This document shows positions 27,749 through 34,998 of a stretch of DNA of 64,000 nt, piece by piece. Origin of the DNA: Mycobacterium sp. (GTDB lineage: Bacteria > Actinomycetota > Actinomycetes > Mycobacteriales > Mycobacteriaceae); contig JAGQTQ010000048.1 in the NCBI GenBank assembly GCA_020438905.1, positions 43,867 through 107,866 on the forward strand. Reading direction: 5' to 3'. A model generated the notes under the pieces. That model was not told where the DNA came from, searched no databases, and worked only from the letters and a program-made list of their open reading frames with translations. The translations under genes were made by a program, and so were the position numbers. How positions within the stretch are numbered: the stretch's first letter is position 1; each line of letters starts with the position of its first letter.

Positions 27749-28672
27749 ATGTATGACCAAGCCACCGGATGGGATACCGGTACCGACACCCAGGACGTGG
27801 GAAGTCGCATCGATCCGGTGCTGGCTCGCAGCTGGCTGCTGGTCAACGGCGCCCAGTACGACAAGTTCGCCCCGGCCGCGCAATCGCGCGCCGACATCGT
27901 CGTGCTCGACATCGAGGATGCGGTCGCCCCCAAGGGCAAGGCAGCTGCCCGGGAGAACGTGGTGCGCTGGATCGGGGAGGGCAACTCCGACTGGGTGCGC
28001 GTGAACGGTTTCGGCACCCAGTTCTGGGCCGATGATCTCGCGATGCTGGCCGGCACCTCGGTCGGCGGGGTGATGCTGGCGATGGTGGAGTCCGTCGACC
28101 ACGTCACCGAGACGGCCAAGCGGTTGCCGAACGTGCCGATCGTCGCGCTCGTCGAGACCGCCCGCGGTCTGGAGCGGATCACCGAGATCGCCGCGGCCAA
28201 GGGCACTTTCCGGTTGGCCTTCGGGATCGGCGATTTCCGTCGTGACACCGGGTTCGGCGAGAACCCGACGACCCTGGCCTACGCCCGCTCGCGGTTCACC
28301 ATCGCCGCCAAGGCGGCGCACCTGCCCGGCGCCATCGACGGCCCGACCGTGGGATCCAGCGCGTTGAAGCTCAGCGAGGCGACCGCTGTCTCAGCGGAGT
28401 TCGGCATGACGGGCAAGATCTGCCTGACCCCAGACCAGTGCCCGAACGTCAACGAGGGTCTGTCTCCGTCGCAGGAGGAGATCAGCTGGGCCAAGGAGTT
28501 CTTCGCCGAGTACGAGCGCGACGGCGGGGAGATCCGCAACGGTTCAGACCTTCCCCGTATCGCGCGTGCCACCAAGATCCTCAACCTGGCCCGTTCGTAT
28601 GGCATCGAGATCTCGGAGTTCGACGACCAGGCCGTGCACGTGCCGGCGCCGTCGGATACCTACCACTACTGA
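27749..28672 (+). CDS. CitE-like HpcH/HpaI aldolase/acyl-CoA lyase
   Basis: 307 aa from the ATG at 27749; a GTG at 27695 would add 18 residues. TIM-barrel features are SWLLVNGAQYDKF, DIVVLDIEDAVAPKGK, MLAMVESVDHV and FGIGDFRRDTGFGENPTTLAYARSR with the metal-binding acidic residues kept. Citrate lyase beta-like proteins outside citDEF operons usually cleave or hydrolyse malyl-CoA-type thioesters (Rv2498c acts on 3-hydroxyacyl-CoA types). This one stands alone, so the substrate is open. Confidence 0.82.
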   Translation: MYDQATGWDTGTDTQDVGSRIDPVLARSWLLVNGAQYDKFAPAAQSRADIVVLDIEDAVAPKGKAAARENVVRWIGEGNSDWVRVNGFGTQFWADDLAMLAGTSVGGVMLAMVESVDHVTETAKRLPNVPIVALVETARGLERITEIAAAKGTFRLAFGIGDFRRDTGFGENPTTLAYARSRFTIAAKAAHLPGAIDGPTVGSSALKLSEATAVSAEFGMTGKICLTPDQCPNVNEGLSPSQEEISWAKEFFAEYERDGGEIRNGSDLPRIARATKILNLARSYGIEISEFDDQAVHVPAPSDTYHY

Positions 28673-28723
28673 GCCGGTCCGGCGTTCGGAAGCGCCGACG
28701 AAGCCGGCGCCGTACCGATCCGC

Positions 28724-30137
28724 TCAGTTCTTGACGTGACGGTCGGCCACGTCGAGAGCCGCGTCGAGAATCGCCAGCCCCTCGGCCACCTCGGCATCGG
28801 TGACGTTGCACGGTGGGCAGACGTGGATGCGGTTGTAGTTGGCGAAGGGCAGCATTCCGCCCGACTTGCACGCGGCGATGACCGCATTCATCGCCGGACT
28901 GGACGCACCGTACGGCGCGAGTGGCTCCCTGGTCGTGGGGTCGGAGACCAACTCGATCGCCCAGAACACCCCGAGTCCGCGCACCTCGCCGACCGAAGGG
29001 TGTCTGGCTGCGAGTTCACGCAGGCCCGGGCCCAGCACCTGCTCGCCGATGCGAGCGGCGTTGGAAACCATGCCCTCGTCTTCCATGGCGTTGATCGTCG
29101 CCACCGCGGCAGCACAGGCCAACGGGTGACCGGAATAGGTGAGCCCGCCGGGGTAGGGCCGTTCGGCGAAGGTGGAGAAGATCGCGTCGTTGATCGCCAC
29201 GCCGCCAAGTGGCACGTAGCCCGACGTCACACCCTTGGCGAAGGTCATCAGGTCGGGCACCACGTCGAAGTGGTCGATGGCGAACCACTTCGCCGGTCCG
29301 GCCGAAGCCGGCCATCACCTCGTCGGCGATGAAGACGATGCCGTGCCGGTCGCAGATCTCCCGCACGCCGGCCATGTAGCCGGGCGGGGGGACCATGATG
29401 CCCGCGGTTCCGGGCACCGATTCCAGGATGATCGCCGCGATCGTGGCGGGACCCTCGTGCTGGACGAGGCGCTCCAGGTAGTCCAGTGCCCGCGCGCATT
29501 CCTGCTGCTCGGTATCGGCGTGGAACGACGAGCGGTACAGGAACGGGCCGTTGAAGTGGACGACGCCGGCGCTGCCGTTGTCGCTGGCGTAGCGACGGGG
29601 GTCCCCGGTGAGGTTGATCGCGGTCTCGGTGCCGCCGTGATAGGACCGGTATCGGGAGAGCACCTTGCGCCTGCCGGTGTGCAGGCGGGCCATCCGCACC
29701 GCGTGCTCGACGGCATCGGCACCGGCATTGGTGAAGAACACATGATTCAGATCGCCGGGGGTGCGTTCGGCGATCAACCGGGCGGCCTCCGAGCGGGCGG
29801 CGTTGACGTGCTGGGGCGCGATCGTGCACAGCTTGGCCGCCTGTTCGGCGATCGCCGCGACGACCTTGGGGTGCTGATGGCCGATGTTGGTGAACACCAG
29901 CTGCCCGGAGTAGTCGAGCAACTTGTTGCCGTCGCCGTCCCACACGTAGGCGCCCTCGGCGGCCACGATCGTCATCGGCGTGATCTGCGCCTGCGCCGAC
30001 CAGGAGTGGAACACATGCCGGCGGTCGAGCTCGTAGGCGCGCCGACCCTCGGCGATCGCGGTGTCGACGTCCTGCCCGTTGGGGAGGACTTGCTCGGTGG
30101 CAGCGGGTTCTGTCACTGCGGGTTCAGTCACGGTCAT
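28724..30137 (-). pseudogene. class III PLP aminotransferase interrupted by a frameshift
   Basis: The 5' part starts at ATG 30137 and carries SYHGGTETAINLTG and FIADEVMAGFGRTG, then loses frame at about 29291-29293, where one extra base (plus CTTCGCC versus expected CTTGCC) changes GKWFAID to EVVRHRP. The 3' part, open from 29263 to 28724, continues VPDLMTFAKGVTSGYVPLGG with the PLP Lys. Together they make about 470 aa, normal for an aspartate/ornithine/GABA-type aminotransferase similar to Rv3329. The tail CPPCNVTDAEVAEGL is intact. Either a recent inactivation or a base-call error; nothing else in the gene is damaged. Confidence 0.8.
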
Positions 30138-30386
30138 GGCCGCGAAGTCTACCGACACTCCGGGCGCACTTCGCAGGCCACTTTTCGGCCACGTTCGGGT
30201 TCGCCGACAGCACTGTTGGATCACGGTTCGGCAAAGTGCCCTGCACCGATCCGGCGACGGCTAGTAGCCGGGAATCTGTTGTTGTAAAAGTGGTTGTAGT
30301 GACTGATGAGGTGCGGGCTTCCGAGTTCGACGCCACGTCAGCGACATCAACAACAAATGCGATCACGCGAAAGAAGTGGAGTGAAC

Positions 30387-30881
30387 ATGAAGCGCATGGG
30401 TGCGGCCGTGGTCGGCCTGGTGCTGCTCTTCCTGACGGCCCTGCTGGGACCCGCCCAGGCCGCCGCGGCCCCGGTCTCGGTTTCCCGGGAACAGGCCGTC
30501 AAATACGTCATCGAACGAGGCCTCGCCCAGCGTGGCGTGCCCTACTCGTGGGGCGGTGGCGGCATCGACGGGCCCAGCCTGGGCAACGGTCCGGGCGCCA
30601 CGATCGTCGGATTCGACTCCTCCGGGCTCATCCAGTACGTCTACGCCGGCGTGAACGCCAAGCTCCCGCGGTCTTCGGGAGCGATGTACAACGTGGGGCA
30701 GAAGGTCACGCCCGCCCAGGCGCTGCCGGCTGACCTGATCTTCTACGGTCCCGAGGGAACCCAGAGCGTCTCGATGTTCCTGGGCAACAACCAGATGTTG
30801 GAGGTGACCGAGACCGGCGTGGGAGTCTCGCCGGTGCGGACCGCCGATATGGCCCCCTATCTGGTGCGCATCATCGCCTGA
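30387..30881 (+). CDS. RipD-like NlpC/P60 pseudo-peptidase, secreted
   Basis: 164 aa from the ATG at 30387 with GGAG upstream. A signal peptide ends AQAAAA. The NlpC/P60 fold is present (GVPYSWGGGG, PRSSGAMYNVGQ, PADLIFYGPEGTQSV) but the catalytic Cys motif DCSG is DSSG and the catalytic His region reads VSMFLGNNQ. This matches RipD (Rv1566c), which has Ala at the Cys position and binds peptidoglycan without cleaving it. The C-terminal PVQQA repeats of M. tuberculosis RipD are absent. Likely a cell-wall binding or regulatory protein. Confidence 0.87.
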   Translation: MKRMGAAVVGLVLLFLTALLGPAQAAAAPVSVSREQAVKYVIERGLAQRGVPYSWGGGGIDGPSLGNGPGATIVGFDSSGLIQYVYAGVNAKLPRSSGAMYNVGQKVTPAQALPADLIFYGPEGTQSVSMFLGNNQMLEVTETGVGVSPVRTADMAPYLVRIIA

Positions 30882-30918
30882 GCAGGTCACGGCAGGCAGC
30901 CGTGAGCCCGCGGCCCGG

Positions 30919-31212
30919 TCACACGCAGTCGGTGCAGATCGACTCGTGACCGCGGCCGCGGGCCAGTCTGCTTCGGTGGTGGACCAGAAAGCAGCTGCGG
31001 CAGGTGAACTCGTCTGCCCGCTTTGGGATCACTCGCACCACCAATTCCTCGTCGGACAGGTCGGCGCCGGGGAGGTCATAGGAGTCAGGCGAGTCGGAAT
31101 CGTCGCTGTCCAGCGAGGCGGGGGAGTCCTTGCGCCGCCCGGTCAGTTCGGCCAGCGGCTCGTCGTCGGTCTCAACCGATGTGCGACGAGGTGTGTCGTA
31201 GTCAACGGTCAT
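30919..31212 (-). CDS. DUF4193 zinc-ribbon protein
   Basis: 97 aa from the ATG at 31212 (the longer frame to 31257 is unlikely). An acidic, Asp/Ser-rich N-terminal region (SPASLDSDDSDSPDS) is followed by a four-cysteine ribbon FTCRSCFLVHHRSRLA and ICTDC. DUF4193 proteins are conserved in actinobacteria beside or far from housekeeping genes and have no assigned function; the architecture suggests nucleic-acid or RNA-polymerase contact. Convergent with the RipD-like gene. Confidence 0.85.
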   Translation of the reverse strand: MTVDYDTPRRTSVETDDEPLAELTGRRKDSPASLDSDDSDSPDSYDLPGADLSDEELVVRVIPKRADEFTCRSCFLVHHRSRLARGRGHESICTDCV

Positions 31213-31329
31213 GGGTTCGTGCCTTTCAGGGTGCCGGTCCGCCGCCGACGCTCCCAATCACTGCGTGCCGGGGCGAATGCCGATCTATTCCCGGACCGCG
31301 GCGGACCTAAACACTGCGGTCCCGGATGA

Positions 31330-32118
31330 TCAGATCCGCCACAGCGATTCCTGGGCGACACTGGCCACCAGGGTGCCCGAGCCGTCGCTGATCGACCCGA
31401 AGGCCAGCCCGCGAGCGTCGCTGTGGCTCACAGCCACCGCGTCGTAACAGTGCCACTGGTGCGGATCGACCGGCCGGTGCAGCCACAGTGCGTGATCGAG
31501 GCTGGCGGCGCCGCCGGGTCCCGGCTCCTGCCGGCCGGGTGGGCGGGCGACGGAAACCATGCCGATATCGGAGACGAATGTCAGCGCGCAGGCCCGCAGC
31601 AGCGGGTCGTCCTCAATGGGTTCGGGGGAGCGGAACCAGAACGGCTGGGTGGGCCACTGCGGTTGTGGGCCGGCGGCCACCCGGGTCTCGAAGTGACCCA
31701 TCCATCCCTCCGGGGGCGTTACGACGGTGGTTGCCTCGGCCAGCGGCAGCCGCGGACGGGCGGGGCGGTGCCAGTCCAGGGTTTCCTCCGGCCGGTGAAA
31801 GGAAGCCAGCATCTCGAAGATCGGCACGCCCTGCTGGCCGGCCGTCACCCGCCGGGTGGCGAAGGAACGGCCGTCGCGGGTCATCTCGACGTCGTAGTCG
31901 ACGTCGACACCGACCCGGCCTCCTCTGATGAAGTAGGCGTGCAGCGACTGGGGTAGCCGGGTGGGATCAACCGTGGCCCCGGCGGCGGCCAGCGCCTGAG
32001 CCGCGATCAAGCCGCCGAAGAGTCGGGGCCCGGCCCCCAGCGCATTCGACGTCCGGAAACTGCTGGTGCCGGGACCGCCCTGCCGCAACTCCACCAGTCG
32101 GGCGATCCAGCTCGGCAT
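31330..32118 (-). CDS. TesB-like acyl-CoA thioesterase
   Basis: 262 aa double hot-dog protein. Seen: LFGGLIAAQALAAA, SLHAYFIRGG, SDIGMVSV with the catalytic Asp, SLDHALWLHRP and the terminal ASVAQESLWRI with the catalytic Gln. It would hydrolyse medium- or long-chain acyl-CoA to free acid. It is divergently transcribed from the fatty-acyl-AMP ligase across 65 bp, so acid release and acid activation may be linked. Confidence 0.87.
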   Translation of the reverse strand: MPSWIARLVELRQGGPGTSSFRTSNALGAGPRLFGGLIAAQALAAAGATVDPTRLPQSLHAYFIRGGRVGVDVDYDVEMTRDGRSFATRRVTAGQQGVPIFEMLASFHRPEETLDWHRPARPRLPLAEATTVVTPPEGWMGHFETRVAAGPQPQWPTQPFWFRSPEPIEDDPLLRACALTFVSDIGMVSVARPPGRQEPGPGGAASLDHALWLHRPVDPHQWHCYDAVAVSHSDARGLAFGSISDGSGTLVASVAQESLWRI

Positions 32119-32170
32119 ATTTCTCCAGCGACTGAGGCGGTGGGGACCGGCCCACGATAGCCCCCGCGCC

Positions 32171-32176
32171 TAGACT
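32171..32176 (+). promoter_or_regulatory. -10 hexamer (TAGACT) of the FAAL operon
   Basis: TAGACT ends 7 nt before the ATG at 32184, suiting a leaderless transcript. No Shine-Dalgarno is seen before the ATG. Confidence 0.5.
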
Positions 32177-32183
32177 GCTCGTC

Positions 32184-34034
32184 ATGGAGCGGGCCCGGGG
32201 GCAGGACTTCGACGCCCCGGAGGGCCTGCTGAACATCGAAGACTGTGTGGACGCCGACGGCGAGATCGCTCTGCCGCCCCACACCACCCTGGTTTCACTG
32301 ATCGACCGCAACGTCGCCAACGTCGGAGAGACGGTCGCCTACCGGTTCCTGGATTTCGCCCGCTCCGAGGGCCAAGTCGCCGAGATCACCTGGACCCAGC
32401 TCGATGTGCGCATCCGCGCCATCGCCGCGCGAATCCAGCAGAGCGTGGGACCGCGAATCCAGCAGAGCGTGGGACACGGTGCGCGGGTGGCGATTCTGGC
32501 TCCCCAGGGCCTGGACTACGTCGCCTCGTTCTTCGCCGCGCTCAAAGCCGGCACCATCGCGGTTCCGCTGTTCGCGCCGGAACTGCCCGGCCACGCCGAG
32601 CGGCTCGAGGTCGCCCTCGCCGACGCCGCGCCGGCGGTCTTGTTGACCACCCGGTCCGCCACCGAGGCGGTCGAGGGCTTTCTGCGAAAGCTGCCCGGGC
32701 CCACTCCGCCGCTTGTCGTCGTCGACGAGATTCCCGATTCGGCCAGCGAGGAGTTCACCCCCGTCGACATCGCGATGGACGACGTCTCCCATCTGCAGTA
32801 CACCTCGGGGGCCACCCGGGCACCGATCGGTATCGAGATCACCCATCGGGCATTCGTGACCAATCTCGCGCAGATGATCCTGTCCATCGACCTTCTGAAC
32901 CGAAACACCCACGGCGTCAGCTGGTTACCGCTCTACCACGACATGGGTCTGTCGATGATCGGGTTTCCGGCGACATACGGGGGGCACTCGACGCTGATGT
33001 CACCCACAGCCTTCGTGCGTCGGCCGCACCGCTGGATCAGGGCGCTCTCGGACGCGTCGAAGGAGGGCCGTGTGGTGACCGCGGCACCGAATTTCGCCTA
33101 CGAGTGGGCCGCCCAGCGTGGCAAGCCCGCTCCGGGGGAGGACATCGACCTGTCCAACGTCGTGATGATCATCGGTTCGGAGCCGGTCAGCATGGCCGCG
33201 ATCGACCAGTTCAACGACGTCTTCGGCCCCTACGGCCTGCCCGCCACCGCGATCAAGCCCTCCTACGGCATCGCCGAAGCCACCCTGTTCATCGCCAACA
33301 TCACCCCCGGAGCGCATGCCCAGGCTGCCTACTTCGACGGTGAGCGACTCGCCGAAGGACATGCGGTGAAAGTCAGCCCCGACGCCCCGGGCGCCGTCGC
33401 CCACGTGTCCTGCGGTGTCGTGGCGCGAAGCCTTCGGGCGGTGGTCGTCAACCCGGACACCGCCGAGGAACTGCCCGACGGCTCAGTGGGTGAATTCTGG
33501 CTGCACGGCGACAACGTCGGGCGCGGCTACTGGGGACAACCCGAACAGAGCAGGCTGGCGTTCGGGGCCCGGCTGGCCGCGCGGCTGCCTGAGTCAAGCC
33601 GCGCCGAGGGGGTGGCGCCGGACGCCGACTGGTTGCGCACCGGCGACCTGGGCATGTTCGTCGACGGGGAGTTATACGTCACCGGACGCATCGTGGATCT
33701 GATGAACGTCGAGGGCCGCACGCTATACCCGCGGGACGTCGAGATCACCGTCGCCGACGCCTCGCCGCTGGTGCGCCGCGGCTACGTCACCGCGTTCACC
33801 GCACCGGATCTGGTGATCGTCGCCGAACGCGCGCCGGGAACGACCCGGTCGGACCCGCAGCCGGCCATCGAGGAGATCCGCGCCGCGGTGGGCCGGCGTC
33901 ACGGCGTCCGCCCCGCGGAGGTCATCCTGGTTCCGGCGGGCGCTATTCCCCGGACCACCAGCGGAAAGCTGGCGCGCCGGGCCTGCCGCAGTGCCTATCT
34001 CGAAGGAACGCTGCAGGGCAGGGTGAGGCGTTGA
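32184..34034 (+). CDS. fatty-acyl-AMP ligase (FadD/FAAL family)
   Basis: 616 aa ANL-superfamily enzyme. Seen: a P-loop-like LQYTSGATRAPIGIEITHR, WLPLYHDMGLSMIGF, KPSYGIAEATLFI, LRTGDLGMFVDGELYVTGR and the hinge/C-domain NVEGRTLYPRDVE with PRTTSGKLARR. The YPRDVE-type motif and the HDMGL segment are typical of FAALs that activate long acids as acyl-adenylates. No polyketide synthase or carrier protein is adjacent. An 8-residue unit RIQQSVGP is tandemly duplicated near residue 83. Its TGA overlaps the ATG of the next gene. Confidence 0.88.
   Translation: MERARGQDFDAPEGLLNIEDCVDADGEIALPPHTTLVSLIDRNVANVGETVAYRFLDFARSEGQVAEITWTQLDVRIRAIAARIQQSVGPRIQQSVGHGARVAILAPQGLDYVASFFAALKAGTIAVPLFAPELPGHAERLEVALADAAPAVLLTTRSATEAVEGFLRKLPGPTPPLVVVDEIPDSASEEFTPVDIAMDDVSHLQYTSGATRAPIGIEITHRAFVTNLAQMILSIDLLNRNTHGVSWLPLYHDMGLSMIGFPATYGGHSTLMSPTAFVRRPHRWIRALSDASKEGRVVTAAPNFAYEWAAQRGKPAPGEDIDLSNVVMIIGSEPVSMAAIDQFNDVFGPYGLPATAIKPSYGIAEATLFIANITPGAHAQAAYFDGERLAEGHAVKVSPDAPGAVAHVSCGVVARSLRAVVVNPDTAEELPDGSVGEFWLHGDNVGRGYWGQPEQSRLAFGARLAARLPESSRAEGVAPDADWLRTGDLGMFVDGELYVTGRIVDLMNVEGRTLYPRDVEITVADASPLVRRGYVTAFTAPDLVIVAERAPGTTRSDPQPAIEEIRAAVGRRHGVRPAEVILVPAGAIPRTTSGKLARRACRSAYLEGTLQGRVRR
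32428..32475. repeat. 24-bp exact in-frame tandem duplication inside the FAAL gene
   Basis: Two adjacent identical 24-bp copies (32428-32451 and 32452-32475) encode RIQQSVGP twice. The length keeps the frame. They lie in the N-terminal helix region before the first ATP motif. Confidence 0.92.
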
Positions 34035-34996
34035 TGCTCACCCGCCTGGTCGAGCTCTACCGCCGCACCGGCGCCGACGTTCCGTTCGGAAACCCCTTGC
34101 CATCACACGGAACCGAGATGGAGGGCTGGTTCTGGCGGGTCTCCGACGAGGCCAGCGGCCGGGCCGTCGTCGCCCTGTGCAGTGTCAACCGCCACCGAGA
34201 GGGTGACTGGTCGACCGCCGCCGTGGCGGTCCATCCGGGACAGGTGGTCCGCGCCGCCGCGCTGGACGGGGCGCAGTCCCGCCCTGCGCCGTTCGCCGTC
34301 ACAGCGGGCGATGACACGGAAGGCTTCACGGTCGGGACCGATCGGGTGCGTTTCCGGCTCGGGGATCTGAGCCTGGACATGCGGATCAGCGAACAGCTTG
34401 CCTGGCCCAAAGCTTTCGGCGGAGGCGGGGTGTTCTCGGCGATCCCGTTCCTCAACCAGTACTGGCATCCCTACTGCCTGGGCGGAAGAGCCAGCGGCAC
34501 CGTCGAATACGGCGGTGAAAGCTGGACCTTCGACGGCGCGAAGCTCTACGCGGAACGTAACTGGGGTGCCGGATTCCCGCTGCGGTGGTGGTGGGGGCAG
34601 GCACATGACTTCGGCACCGACGATGTCTGTGTCGCCTTCTCCGGGGGCCTGTTGTCACTCGGGCCGATCGCCCGTGACGTCAACGGCGTGGTGGTCCGGG
34701 TGGGCGGCACCGTCATCAGGATGACGCCGCCCGTGCCGGTGCGCTCGCAGATCGGCGACGACCAGTGGATGATCCGCGGGCGTTCGCCCCGTTACGAGAT
34801 CGAACTCACCGGCGACGGCAGGCACATACCGCCGCATGTGCTGCCGGTACCGCTGCCCGGTGAGCGCCGCAATATCGACACCGACTTCGAGCATCTCGGC
34901 GGCAGGTTGCGCTGCACGGTCCGGCGCTCCGGCCGGCTGCTGTTCGACGGAACCTCCGAACTGGCCGGCCTGGAGGTCGGCACCCGCCCGCAATAG
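34034..34996 (+). CDS. tocopherol cyclase-like (lipocalin-type) protein
   Basis: 320 aa, ATG overlapping the FAAL stop (TGATG), so translation is coupled. The beta-rich sequence has Tocopherol_cycl features: FLNQYWHPYCLGGRASGTVEYGGE, KLYAERNWGAGFPLRWWWGQAHDF, and VCVAFSGGLL. Homologues include chromanol-forming cyclases and carotenoid 1,2-hydratase-like lipocalins. No signal peptide is seen. The pairing with an acyl-AMP ligase suggests modification of a lipid or isoprenoid-quinone-like compound; the actual reaction is not known. Confidence 0.78.
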   Translation: MLTRLVELYRRTGADVPFGNPLPSHGTEMEGWFWRVSDEASGRAVVALCSVNRHREGDWSTAAVAVHPGQVVRAAALDGAQSRPAPFAVTAGDDTEGFTVGTDRVRFRLGDLSLDMRISEQLAWPKAFGGGGVFSAIPFLNQYWHPYCLGGRASGTVEYGGESWTFDGAKLYAERNWGAGFPLRWWWGQAHDFGTDDVCVAFSGGLLSLGPIARDVNGVVVRVGGTVIRMTPPVPVRSQIGDDQWMIRGRSPRYEIELTGDGRHIPPHVLPVPLPGERRNIDTDFEHLGGRLRCTVRRSGRLLFDGTSELAGLEVGTRPQ

Positions 34997-34998
34997 CT

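Noticed and set aside
28673-28723. Small hairpin between the CitE-like gene and the aminotransferase
   Set aside because: Stem is only 4-5 bp with a 7-nt loop; too weak to call a terminator.
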